This document shows, in pieces, positions 6,866 to 14,983 of a DNA stretch of 40,687 nt. The position numbers and the translations under genes are program-made. This DNA is from Candidatus Aminicenantes bacterium (GTDB taxonomy: Bacteria > Acidobacteriota > Aminicenantia > Aminicenantales > UBA4085): positions 76,567 through 117,253 of the forward strand of contig JAPKZJ010000071.1 of assembly GCA_026393855.1 (NCBI GenBank). Reading direction: 5' to 3'. A model generated the notes under the pieces. It worked only from the letters and a program-made list of their open reading frames with translations. It was not told the origin of the DNA and did no database searches. The first letter of the stretch is position 1. The number at the start of each line of letters is the position of its first letter.

Positions 6866-8824
6866 TTATAGGCCCAGCGCCGCCCGGGATTCGGGCGTGG
6901 GCGCGCCGGTTTCCCCGTCCCAGCCGAGGGCCTTCCAGTAGTTGCGGATCATAGCCTCGAGCGGTACGGTCCGGCCGGCCAGCGGCCCTTTTTCGAGCGG
7001 CGGGTCGCCCTTCAGGCGGGAAGGGATGATGAAGCTCCGCGGTTCCAGGCCATGCTTGATGTTGAAAAGCTGGCGGAGGGTTTGGATCCGCCGCCCGGCC
7101 TCCATATAGTCCACGGGCGTGCGGTTCCAGCCCGTGGCCAGGTTCAGGTAGTCGAAGAGGCGCCAGTGCTGAAGGCCGTTGACCATGGCAAATAGGCACC
7201 CGCCGGCGGCGTCGGCCAATTGTTTGAAACAGACGTAGGCAGCGGACTTGGCCGCCTCCTCATCGCTCGGCAAGTATTCGCGGGATTTGGGGTATGGCTT
7301 AGTCACGCGGGGAGCCCAGGGGACGAACTCCCAGAGGTGCGAAGGATAGTAGTAGGAGCCGGACGCGATGGTGTGACGGCCCGGCGTCGGGTCGGCTCCG
7401 TAAGCCACCCCCATCATCGGATCCATGCGCGAATCGTGCATGGCCGGCTCCTGCCCCCCGACATGGATGGCGAACCGCTCGGCTCCGCGCCCGATCCGCG
7501 CGGCCGCCCGCTTGACGCCGTCGGCCAGGACGTCCCCGAAGCCCTCGCGAACCGCCATCATCTCCAGGAGGCGGACGATCTCCCGGGTACGGCCCCAGCC
7601 CAGCTCGAGCCCGCCGGTATCCTCCTTGGTCAGGATGCCGTTCTCGAAGCACTCGATGGCGAAGGCGATGGTCATCCCGGCCGAGATCGTGTCCAGCCCG
7701 CAACGGTTGCAGATGTCGTTGCAGACATAGATCGAATCCAGATCGGCGTTGCCGAGGAGGCCGGCAAAGGCCGCCACGGTCTCGTACTCGGGCTTGTGGG
7801 AATGGCCGGGCCCGTTCGGACCGTCCAGGCGGCTGATGCCGCCGCAGCCGACAACGCACGAATAGCAGTGGTATTTACGGATCTCGCGCCGGAGCATTCG
7901 ATCGGGATTAAGCTTGCGGTAGCGGCGGCGGCCGAAATCGGCAACGCTGCCGCCCCAGTTCCGGATCGGGGAATCGCCGTTGACGGCGCCGGCGGTGTTG
8001 TTGTAGTCGGTGCCCCATTTCTTCAGGATGGCGGCCAGGATCAGACCGTCTACCGGCACGACGAGCTTGAGCCCGAGCGCCCGGCCGAACGTCGGCAAGA
8101 GGCGCCCTGTGAAGATCCGGGGCAGATTCAGGCGGCGGACCTTGGCCGCGTACTTCTTCGAGATCGCCTTGACGCCGGCCGGATCGGCGCAGGGGATGGC
8201 CCGGGCGCCGGACAAAACGACCGCCTTCAGACGCTTGGACCCCATCACCGCTCCGACTCCAGACCGGGCGGCATAGCGGCCGCCGTCGTTGGAAATTCCA
8301 GAGATGAGGGCCAGCTTCTCGGCGGCCGGGCCGATCGCGGCAACGGCGGGCCGCTTCGTGCCGCGGTATTCCTTCATCAATCGCTCTTCGGTTTCAACGG
8401 CGTCCAAGCCCCAGAGAGGGCCGGCGTCTTGGAGGCGGGGGCCTTTGACGTCGAGCACGAAGACGACCGGGCGCGGCGAGACACCCTTGAAGAGGATGCC
8501 GTCGAATCCCGTCTGCTTGATGGCCGGCGCCAGGGTGCCGCCGCAGTTGGCGTCCCCCCAGCCGCCCGTCAGGGGCGACTTGCAGACGGCCATCCAACGA
8601 CCGGTCATCACCGAACCGGTCCCGGTCAGCAGGCCGCTCATGAAGCCGAGGATGTTTTGCGGGCCCAGCGGGTCCGCCCCGGCCGGGATCTCGTCATAGA
8701 GAAGGCGGGCCGCTAAGCCGACCCCGCCGAGATAGCGCTCGTAAATGTCCTCGCCGATCTTGCGCTCTTCGAATGTCCCCGCCGAGAGATCGACGAAGAG
8801 GACCTTGCCCATGCATCCTTTCAC
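6866..8824 (-). CDS. Aldehyde:ferredoxin oxidoreductase family protein (tungstopterin)
   Basis: The 652-aa product has the AOR N-terminal signature (GKVLFVDLS, then YLGGVGLAARLL), RWMAVCKSPLTGGWGDANCGG, and a [4Fe-4S] motif Cys320-x2-Cys323-x3-Cys327 with a fourth Cys at 543 (AGGCLFA). CNRCGLDTISAG (372-383) is the usual pterin-side signature. The family oxidises aldehydes or related acids with ferredoxin, using tungsten bound by two pterins in the cytoplasm. It starts with GTG at 8824 (GAGGAG 8 nt upstream) rather than ATG at 8812, because only the GTG has a ribosome site. A MoaD-like gene precedes it and a ferredoxin gene follows by 3 nt. The substrate cannot be told from sequence; the protein is somewhat longer than the 605-aa Pyrococcus AOR. 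Confidence 0.94.
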   Translation of the reverse strand: MKGCMGKVLFVDLSAGTFEERKIGEDIYERYLGGVGLAARLLYDEIPAGADPLGPQNILGFMSGLLTGTGSVMTGRWMAVCKSPLTGGWGDANCGGTLAPAIKQTGFDGILFKGVSPRPVVFVLDVKGPRLQDAGPLWGLDAVETEERLMKEYRGTKRPAVAAIGPAAEKLALISGISNDGGRYAARSGVGAVMGSKRLKAVVLSGARAIPCADPAGVKAISKKYAAKVRRLNLPRIFTGRLLPTFGRALGLKLVVPVDGLILAAILKKWGTDYNNTAGAVNGDSPIRNWGGSVADFGRRRYRKLNPDRMLRREIRKYHCYSCVVGCGGISRLDGPNGPGHSHKPEYETVAAFAGLLGNADLDSIYVCNDICNRCGLDTISAGMTIAFAIECFENGILTKEDTGGLELGWGRTREIVRLLEMMAVREGFGDVLADGVKRAAARIGRGAERFAIHVGGQEPAMHDSRMDPMMGVAYGADPTPGRHTIASGSYYYPSHLWEFVPWAPRVTKPYPKSREYLPSDEEAAKSAAYVCFKQLADAAGGCLFAMVNGLQHWRLFDYLNLATGWNRTPVDYMEAGRRIQTLRQLFNIKHGLEPRSFIIPSRLKGDPPLEKGPLAGRTVPLEAMIRNYWKALGWDGETGAPTPESRAALGL

Positions 8825-8869
8825 GCTTCGTTCTCCTCTCCCGGGCGAGTCGGGCCGGTCATGGGCTCG

Positions 8870-9124
8870 TCATCCGCCCGAAACCAGGGCCAGAAAGCCC
8901 ACGGTATCGCCGTCCTCAAGCACCCGGGATAAAGACGCCTTTTCATAGTTGACCAGGCAGAAGAGAACGGTCGCGAATCGGAGCGGCATCCGAAGGGTTT
9001 TGAGAAGATCGTTCAGGGTGGCGCCGTCGGGCATCGTCACGAAGCCGGCGTCGTCGATCTTGGTGTGATCGGCGAACCGGGGTGCGTAAACGCGGATACG
9101 CATGGACATATTCGCGGTCATCAT
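8870..9124 (-). CDS. MoaD/ThiS-family sulfur carrier protein
   Basis: The product is 84 aa at most, with a beta-grasp ubiquitin-like pattern (MRIRVYAPRFAD, FATVLFCLVNYEKAS, LEDGDTVGFLALVSGG). It ends in Gly-Gly, the site that is adenylated and thiocarboxylated in MoaD and ThiS. Such genes commonly precede AOR-family genes and are thought to supply dithiolene sulfur for the tungsten pterin cofactor. No partner MoaE or adenylating enzyme is in the window. The start is uncertain: ATG 9124, 9109 or 9103 are in frame and none has a good ribosome site; the fold starts at MRIRV (9103). The AOR gene starts 45 nt downstream. Confidence 0.88.
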   Translation of the reverse strand: MMTANMSMRIRVYAPRFADHTKIDDAGFVTMPDGATLNDLLKTLRMPLRFATVLFCLVNYEKASLSRVLEDGDTVGFLALVSGG

Positions 9125-9196
9125 AGCTTTGATAAGGGGGGAAATTCAAGGCGCCAAGCGCTTCGCCGCGGTTGCGGATCGCGGGTGTCCCGACGT

Positions 9197-9202
9197 TATA
9201 AT
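9197..9202 (+). promoter_or_regulatory. -10 box upstream of the propeller gene
   Basis: TATAAT at 9197-9202 in the divergent region between the moaD-like and propeller genes predicts a start near 9209. A -35 candidate TTGCGG has a long 19-nt spacer. An in-frame ATG at 9212 would be almost leaderless; the ATG at 9260 has a ribosome site. Confidence 0.4.
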
Positions 9203-9259
9203 AGGGAGGGAATGGGAGAGGCGGCATCTACGGGCGAGCCGCCGTCCGGGAGGCGGGAC

Positions 9260-10333
9260 ATGCGCAAGCTGGCGAGGTTCGCATGGCTGGCCCTGATGGT
9301 CGGTATCGGGGCTTGGGCGGCGGACCAGGAGAAAGTCTTTCCCCTGCCCGAGATCTCTTCGGCCTATGCCGTCAAGGCCTGGAGCGGGCGACTGTACATC
9401 TCGGACGCCCGGACCAAGGATGTCCTGGTCTATTCCCTCGCCGACGCCAAGCTCCTGGGCCGGATCGGCAAAGCCGGCCAAGGTCCCGGCGAATTCGATT
9501 CGGCCCCCCTGATCGTCCCTTCTGCGGACGGGCTGGCGGCCAAGTCGTTCTCCAAGCTGCTTTTCTTTTCGCCCGAGGGGGTTTTTCGGCGCGAAGCCAA
9601 GGGCTTCGGCATCGATTTAATGGTCTCCGGATTCCCCGTCTTCCCGGTCGAGACGGGCTATATCGGGCTCCCATTCGTCAGGGGCGAAGACGGGCAGATG
9701 AACGAATGCATCGGCCGCGTCTATGATCAGGACTGGAAACCGATCCGGGATTTCGGGGTCCGATTCCCGAGCCCGACGCCGCCGCCCCCTCCCCCGCCGG
9801 GCGCCAAGCGAGGCGGCTCCAAACAGGATGTCCTGTTGATTAAAAACTGCTTCGACGTCGTACTCGCGGGAGGACGCCTCTATCAGGCCGACTCCCGGCT
9901 GGGACTGCATCTGACCGTCTTCGACGCGAGCGGACATCAGACCGGCGAGATCCGGGTCCCGGTCCGGCCTCTCGATGTTCCGCGGGCGGAGAAGCAGCGG
10001 CTCCTGGCCCATTGGCGGGAAGCGATGATAAAAGTGCTGAACGAATATAACCCCATCGTCCCCGATGCCTATCCCGCCTTCCTCGCTTTTCGCGTGGACG
10101 GGAGCGAGATCCATGCCGTCACCCCCGCCAGTAAGAATGGCCGATACGAAATCCTCACTTTCGACGCAGCGGGGAAGATCCTGCGGCGCGGCTTCTTCTT
10201 CCCGCTGGAGCCGTCCTGGGGCTACCTCCCCGAAATGAACGGTCATTTCGACATCCTGGACTGCCGGCTTTACGCGGTCGACTACAACGAAGCGGCCGAG
10301 CGATACGAGCTCCGGGTGACGCCGCTTCGCTGA
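9260..10333 (+). CDS. Six-bladed beta-propeller protein, exported
   Basis: The 357-aa product starts at ATG 9260, chosen because GGGAGG lies 6 nt upstream and a signal peptide follows directly (MRKLARFAWLALMVGIGAWA). An upstream in-frame ATG at 9212 would add 16 residues. Repeated blade-like segments occur (AWSGRLYISDARTKDVLVYS, GKAGQGPGEFD, YEILTFDAAGKIL). The GPGEF motif is typical of the NHL-like six-bladed propeller family abundant in Aminicenantes- and Bacteroidetes-type genomes. A run of eight prolines near 9776-9799 marks a surface loop or linker. It is probably secreted or periplasmic; the ligand is unknown. It is flanked by tRNA-Leu on the opposite strand. Confidence 0.82.
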   Translation: MRKLARFAWLALMVGIGAWAADQEKVFPLPEISSAYAVKAWSGRLYISDARTKDVLVYSLADAKLLGRIGKAGQGPGEFDSAPLIVPSADGLAAKSFSKLLFFSPEGVFRREAKGFGIDLMVSGFPVFPVETGYIGLPFVRGEDGQMNECIGRVYDQDWKPIRDFGVRFPSPTPPPPPPPGAKRGGSKQDVLLIKNCFDVVLAGGRLYQADSRLGLHLTVFDASGHQTGEIRVPVRPLDVPRAEKQRLLAHWREAMIKVLNEYNPIVPDAYPAFLAFRVDGSEIHAVTPASKNGRYEILTFDAAGKILRRGFFFPLEPSWGYLPEMNGHFDILDCRLYAVDYNEAAERYELRVTPLR

Positions 10334-10430
10334 GCCGCGGACCGGTCCACGAAAAATCGCAGATGAGCCATTCCGCTTTTGCGCTTGACGAGGGCTGGAG
10401 CCAGGATTCGGCCGAGTCAAAAGAGGGATT

Positions 10431-10513
10431 TGCCCAGGGCGGGACTTGAACCCGCACGGCCTTACGGCCTCGACATTTTAAGTGTCGTGCGTCTGCCATT
10501 CCGCCACCCGGGC
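10431..10513 (-). tRNA. tRNA-Leu (anticodon TAA)
   Basis: The 83-nt gene folds as a class II tRNA on the minus strand: acceptor GCCCGGG / CCTGGGC (one G-T pair), anticodon arm CGACA-CTTAAAA-TGTCG with anticodon TAA, variable arm GGCC-GTAA-GGCC, and T arm GCGGG-TTCAAGT-CCCGC. Discriminator A is at 10431. CCA is not encoded. Confidence 0.96.
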
Positions 10514-10741
10514 TTTTTTTCGGCTGCGCTGCGCCGGCTACACCCCATGGCCACTCGGGCATAGCATCCTTAGCGAGAATATTATGATACGGCCATCGTA
10601 AAAACAATACTCGTATATTACGTTTACCGTCATATCCCCAAAATTTTTTTCCCCGGGACCGCTTCATTTGAATCCAAAGGCTTGAGATTGACACCGGAAA
10701 GAAGAGGGATAATGATGATGCCGAATAAAGGAGTTGGAAGG
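10514..10741. other. Non-coding region between tRNA-Leu and the ThuA-DUF6807 gene
   Basis: It holds promoters for both flanks. Toward the tRNA (minus) a weak TTGTTT, 17 nt, TAATAT is seen near 10570-10600. Toward the ThuA gene (plus) see 10688-10716. The region is markedly AT-richer than its surroundings. Confidence 0.4.
10688..10716 (+). promoter_or_regulatory. Promoter of the ThuA-DUF6807 / MocA / DUF4185 genes
   Basis: A perfect TTGACA (10688-10693), a 17-nt spacer and AATGAT (10711-10716) predict a start near 10723, followed by AAAGGAG (10727-10733) and the ATG at 10742. Confidence 0.5.
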
Positions 10742-12430
10742 ATGAGACCGGGATACCATCCTCTGATCGGGCCGACCCGGCTGACCCTTTGGGCCCTCTC
10801 GATCGGGCTGGGGATCGCATCCTTCGGGGCTCAGAACCCCCAGCCGATCCGCGTTCTCCTGCTCAGCGGCCAGAACAACCACGATTGGAAATCCACGACT
10901 CCGCGCTTAAAAGACATCCTCGAGACCGAGGGGATCTTTCGTGTGGACATCACGGAAAATCCCGGCCGACTCACGGCCGGAGCACTCGAAACCTACGATG
11001 TCGTCTTGAGCAACTGGAACGCCTTCGGGCTTGACGCCGCCGCCGCGGCCTGGCCGGAGGCGGCGAGGCGCGCCTATCTCGATTTCGTCGAGAAGGGCAA
11101 AGGGCATGTCGTCGTCCACGCCGGCAGCTCATCGTTCCCCGGCTGGGATGAATATAGGCGCCTGACCCTGGCCGCATGGAAGGACGGGCAATCCAGTCAC
11201 GGCCCGCGCCACGAATTTCCCGTCCGCATCGACAATCCAAGGCACCCCGTGACCGAGGGGCTCGAACCGTTCACGATCGGGGACGAGCTTTGGATCCGGC
11301 CGGGAATCGCGGGCGGAGCCGAAGTGCTGGCGTCCTCGTACTCGGCTCCGGACAAGACGGGCCCGGGATCGTGGGAGCCGGCTGTTCTCGCCGGCCGGTT
11401 TGGCCGGGGCCGCAGCCTGACCATCCTGCTGGGCCACGACGCCGAAGCCATGGAGAATCGGGGCTTCCAAGTCCTGCTGCGACGAGCCGTCGAATGGGCG
11501 GCCACCGGACGGGTGGCCCCTCGCCCCGCCGCGCCGGCTTGGCGCTGGGAGAGAGCGGACGGAGAGTCGCTGGCTCTCGCCGGTCCCGCGGGGCCGCTGT
11601 GGCGGTTCCGTTACGGAGCCGGGCTCGATACGCCCTACTTCCACCCCCTAAACACTCCCGACGGCCGGACCCTGACTTGGGACCGGCCGCCCGATCACAT
11701 CTGGCATCACGGACTCTGGTTCGGCTGGAAGTTCATCAACGGCATCAACTTCTGGGAGATCGAGGCCAAGACCGGGCGCCCCGCCGGCCGGACCTCCTGG
11801 TCGAACGTCAAGGTTGAGACGCGTCCCGATTTTTCGGCCCGGATCCGCATGGACCTGGCCTACCGGCCCGCAGGCGTAGAGAAGCCCGTTCTGACCGAAG
11901 CAAGGACGATCGAGGTCCGTCCGCCCGACGCCGCAGGCGTCTATGCCATGGACTGGACCTGCGAATTCCGGGCCGTTCGGGAGGTCGTCCTCGATCGAAC
12001 CCCGATCCCGGGCGAGCCGGGCGGCCAGAGCTGGGGCGGCTACGCCGGGTTGTCGCTCCGTTTGAGCGGCACGCTCGCCGAGCGGCAGGCGGTGACGAAC
12101 GACGGCCCCATCTCCCAAATGACGGAGGACCGCTACCGCGGGCGCCACTCGGCCGTCGATTATTCGGGCCTCCTCGAGGGGAAGCCGGCGGGAGCGGCCA
12201 TCCTCGACCATCCCCTCAACCCCCGGTCCCCCACGCCCTGGTATATCATCCGCTCGACGGAGATGGGCTTTTTCAGCCCGGCCATCCTCTGCTTCGAGCC
12301 GATGCGGCTTCGGCCCGGCCAGGGGCTCGTCCTCCGCTACCGGGTTTTCGTCCACCCCGGCCGTTGGGACGCCGCCCGCCTCAAGGACGAATACGCGAAG
12401 CTCTCCAAACCGACGCCCGAATCCAAGTGA
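10742..12430 (+). CDS. ThuA domain fused to DUF6807 (PmoA family), exported
   Basis: The 562-aa product starts at ATG 10742 (AAAGGAG 8 nt upstream). An N-terminal hydrophobic stretch (LTLWALSIGLGIASFGA) is a signal peptide. Residues about 36-255 form a ThuA domain, a glutamine-amidotransferase-like fold found in sugar-utilisation proteins (IRVLLLSGQNNHDW, GHVVVHAGSSSFPGW, LLGHDAEAMENRGF). Residues about 270-550 are a DUF6807 domain, annotated in databases as PmoA family despite no relation to methane oxidation (HPLNTPDGRTLTWDRPPDH, HHGLWFGWKFINGINFWE, PWYIIRSTEMGFFSP). It is followed at 13 nt by a Gfo/Idh/MocA gene. ThuA, DUF6807 and MocA genes recur together in carbohydrate loci, so a periplasmic role in processing a sugar or glycoside is inferred; the reaction is unknown. 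Confidence 0.88.
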   Translation: MRPGYHPLIGPTRLTLWALSIGLGIASFGAQNPQPIRVLLLSGQNNHDWKSTTPRLKDILETEGIFRVDITENPGRLTAGALETYDVVLSNWNAFGLDAAAAAWPEAARRAYLDFVEKGKGHVVVHAGSSSFPGWDEYRRLTLAAWKDGQSSHGPRHEFPVRIDNPRHPVTEGLEPFTIGDELWIRPGIAGGAEVLASSYSAPDKTGPGSWEPAVLAGRFGRGRSLTILLGHDAEAMENRGFQVLLRRAVEWAATGRVAPRPAAPAWRWERADGESLALAGPAGPLWRFRYGAGLDTPYFHPLNTPDGRTLTWDRPPDHIWHHGLWFGWKFINGINFWEIEAKTGRPAGRTSWSNVKVETRPDFSARIRMDLAYRPAGVEKPVLTEARTIEVRPPDAAGVYAMDWTCEFRAVREVVLDRTPIPGEPGGQSWGGYAGLSLRLSGTLAERQAVTNDGPISQMTEDRYRGRHSAVDYSGLLEGKPAGAAILDHPLNPRSPTPWYIIRSTEMGFFSPAILCFEPMRLRPGQGLVLRYRVFVHPGRWDAARLKDEYAKLSKPTPESK

Positions 12431-12443
12431 AGAGGAGCGAGCC

Positions 12444-13808
12444 ATGAGCGGGACAAAGATCAAGCGAAGGGATTTTCTGAAGTCCGCCGCCGCGATCGCC
12501 GCGGCGCCGTCCATCGTGCCCGCGAGCGTGCTCGGCTGGAACGCGCCCAGCAACCGGGTTAACCTGGCCGCGATCGGCGTCGGCAACCGCGGCGCAAGCA
12601 ACGTTTGGCAGGAATTCGTCGCGACCCAGGCCGACGTGCGCCTCGTGGCCGCCTGCGACTGCTTCGCCGGCCGGAGGGCGGACTTCGCCGCCAAGGCCAA
12701 CGCCTTCTACGGCGGCAAGGTCTGCGAGGCGGTGGCCGATTGGCGGGAGGTCCTGGCCCGCAAAGACATCGACGGCATCGTCGTCAGCACCCCGGACCAC
12801 TGGCACGTCCCCATCGCCTATCACGCCGCCCTGGCCAAGAAGGACATGTACGTCGAAAAGCCGCTCGGTGTCGCCATGGCCTGGGCCTGGAAGCTGCGGC
12901 AAGCCGCGGCCGCCAGCAAGATCGTCTTCCAATACGGCACCCAACAGCGCTCCTCGGGCGAGTTTACCCGGGCCGTCGAGCTGGTGCGCAACGGTTATAT
13001 CGGCAGAATCAAGCACATCGACGCCTGGTGCGCCGGAATGCGCTCCGGCGATGGCTATGCGGAGGTCTTCGCCGAGCGATTCAAGGACACCACCCCCCTG
13101 CCCGTGCCGGAAGGCCTGGACTACGAGATGTGGATCGGCCCCGCACCGATGAGCCCCTACACCAAGACCCGCTGCACGGAATGGGGCGCTTACCACATCT
13201 ACGACTACGCCTTGGGCTTCATCGCCGGCTGGGGCGCTCATCCCCTGGACATTGCCCAATGGGGGCTCGGCCTGGACCACGCCAGCCCGGTCTTCTACGA
13301 GGGCCGGGGCGAGATTCCGCAGGGGGGCCTGTTCGATACCATCGACAACTGGGACGTGCGCTGCCGCTACGCGAACGGCGTGACCATGCGCTTCATGTGC
13401 GACCGGGTGGCCAAGGGCGTCCCGGGCCTGATGGACGATCCCAAGAAGCGCCCGTTCATGGACCACGGCACGACGTTCTGGGGCGAGGGCGGCTGGATCA
13501 GCGTCAGCCGGGGGGCGCTCTATGCCGCCCCCAAAGAGCTCCAGACGAAGAGGATCCGCGACGATGAGATGCCCGTCATCCGGAGCAAGAGCCAGGGGCT
13601 CAACTTCGTCGAGAGCATCCGATCGCGCCGGCCGACGGTCAATCCGCTCGAGTCCGCCATCCGCTCCGATACGATCAGCCATCTCTCCGACATCGCCATC
13701 CGCCTCGGCCGGCCGATCAAGTGGGATCCGGAGAGGGAAAGGATCATCGGCGACGAAGAAGCCGCCCGGCGCCTGGACCGGCCCCTGCGCCGGCCCTGGA
13801 GGATGTGA
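12444..13808 (+). CDS. Gfo/Idh/MocA family oxidoreductase, Tat-exported
   Basis: The 454-aa product begins with a twin-arginine signal (RRDFLK at 8-13, then a short Ala-rich stretch). The Rossmann fold follows (VNLAAIGVGNRG, 39-50), then HWHVPIAYHAALAKKD, YVEKPLG with Glu138-Lys139-Pro140, and the C-terminal alpha/beta domain (GWGAHPLDIAQWGLG). These proteins are NAD(P)-dependent sugar or inositol dehydrogenases. Tat-exported members carry tightly bound cofactor and often catalyse internal redox steps such as glycoside cleavage through 3-keto intermediates (family knowledge). ATG has AGGAG upstream. It lies between the ThuA-DUF6807 gene and the DUF4185 lipoprotein gene, all three exported, which supports a common periplasmic carbohydrate pathway. 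Confidence 0.93.
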   Translation: MSGTKIKRRDFLKSAAAIAAAPSIVPASVLGWNAPSNRVNLAAIGVGNRGASNVWQEFVATQADVRLVAACDCFAGRRADFAAKANAFYGGKVCEAVADWREVLARKDIDGIVVSTPDHWHVPIAYHAALAKKDMYVEKPLGVAMAWAWKLRQAAAASKIVFQYGTQQRSSGEFTRAVELVRNGYIGRIKHIDAWCAGMRSGDGYAEVFAERFKDTTPLPVPEGLDYEMWIGPAPMSPYTKTRCTEWGAYHIYDYALGFIAGWGAHPLDIAQWGLGLDHASPVFYEGRGEIPQGGLFDTIDNWDVRCRYANGVTMRFMCDRVAKGVPGLMDDPKKRPFMDHGTTFWGEGGWISVSRGALYAAPKELQTKRIRDDEMPVIRSKSQGLNFVESIRSRRPTVNPLESAIRSDTISHLSDIAIRLGRPIKWDPERERIIGDEEAARRLDRPLRRPWRM

Positions 13809-13815
13809 GCCGGCT

Positions 13816-14943
13816 TTGAAAAGACCGAGGTGGCTTGGGGCGGGCTGCCTGGCGGCCGTCGCTCTCTCCCTCTGCCTCGGATGCGTGGCACCCGTCCGGC
13901 GGGCTTACGAAGTCGGCGTCGACGACGCCTACGACCGGATGTTCACGAGGTCAGAAGGGTGGACGGGAGGGGACATCGCTTCGACCGTTCCCCTCTCGGA
14001 ATCCCTGACCCTATGGCTGTTCGGCGACTCCTGGGTCGGCCGGGTCTTCGAGGATCGCCATGTTCAGGCGGAGATGATCAACAACGCCGTGGCCCTCCAG
14101 GCTGGAAAAGGCGCCTCTCCGGACGGCCTACGCTTCTTCTATGGGACCCGGAACGGCAAGCCCGCGGCTCTGTTCACTCCTCCCGACGGCCGCGGCTTCT
14201 ACTGGCTTTCCCGCGGCGGGATCAGGACCCGGGATGGGCTGTATCTGATCGTCTCCCAAGTCGTCAAGAAAGAGGGAGATTCTTCGGTCTTCGGATTCGA
14301 AGCCGTCGGCAATTCGCTGCTATTCATCGACAACCCCCTGGATCCCCCCACCCTCTGGCGGCCGGAAATCCTGGAAATCCCCTTTTTCGAGAGGACGGCC
14401 GACGGAGTGGAGATCGACTTCGGGGACCCGCAATTCATCGAAGCCGGCCGGATCTACATCTACGGGGTCGCCTTCGACCGGCCGCGGGGGAATCGCTTCA
14501 TGCTCCTGGCCAGGGCGCCCGAAAGCCGGCTGAGGGATTTCTCGGCCTGGGAATTCTACGGCGGCGGCCGCTGGGGGAGCGATTTCAAAAAAGCCGAACA
14601 GCTCTGCGATCGATTCGGCGCCGAGTTTTCCGTCTCATATGTGCCGGGCATCCGAAAATACGTCGCGATCTATTCGGATCTGGGGATGTCCGACAAGATC
14701 ATGATGAGGATGGCGCCGGCGCCGGAGGGCCCCTGGAGCGAACAGGAGATGGTTTACCAGACGCCGGATCCGGCCAAGGACAAGGATTATTTCTGCTCTG
14801 CGGCAAAGGGCCACGCCGCGCTCTCGGGGCCGGACAACCTGCTCGTCAGCTATGTCTGCAATTCGACCGATTTCTGGAAAATGGCATCCGACGCCCGGAT
14901 CTACCGGCCGCGGTTCATTCGGATCCTATTCGAATCGCCCTGA
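13816..14943 (+). CDS. DUF4185-like lipoprotein
   Basis: The 375-aa product starts at TTG 13816, 7 nt after the MocA stop; no ATG fits the N-terminus and the reading gives a lipoprotein signal (MKRPRWLGAGCLAAVALSL) with Cys23 as the probable lipidated residue (LCLGC). The body matches the DUF4185 pattern, a propeller-like domain related to glycoside hydrolase folds: TLWLFGDSWVG, INNAVALQ, DGLYLIVSQV, PQFIEAGRIYIYGVAFDRP, SVSYVPGIRKYVAIYSD, KIMMRMAPAPEGPWS. It probably sits on the periplasmic face of a membrane. Function is unknown; linkage to ThuA-DUF6807 and MocA suggests glycan handling. The gene ends 40 nt from a convergent CBM9-like gene. Confidence 0.8.
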   Translation: MKRPRWLGAGCLAAVALSLCLGCVAPVRRAYEVGVDDAYDRMFTRSEGWTGGDIASTVPLSESLTLWLFGDSWVGRVFEDRHVQAEMINNAVALQAGKGASPDGLRFFYGTRNGKPAALFTPPDGRGFYWLSRGGIRTRDGLYLIVSQVVKKEGDSSVFGFEAVGNSLLFIDNPLDPPTLWRPEILEIPFFERTADGVEIDFGDPQFIEAGRIYIYGVAFDRPRGNRFMLLARAPESRLRDFSAWEFYGGGRWGSDFKKAEQLCDRFGAEFSVSYVPGIRKYVAIYSDLGMSDKIMMRMAPAPEGPWSEQEMVYQTPDPAKDKDYFCSAAKGHAALSGPDNLLVSYVCNSTDFWKMASDARIYRPRFIRILFESP

Positions 14944-14983
14944 CGGCGGAAGACGGGAGATTTCCGGCGTCTCTCGGAATTGC

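Noticed and set aside
12381-13682. 433-codon minus-strand frame
   Set aside because: It lies antisense to the MocA oxidoreductase gene and has no recognisable domain.
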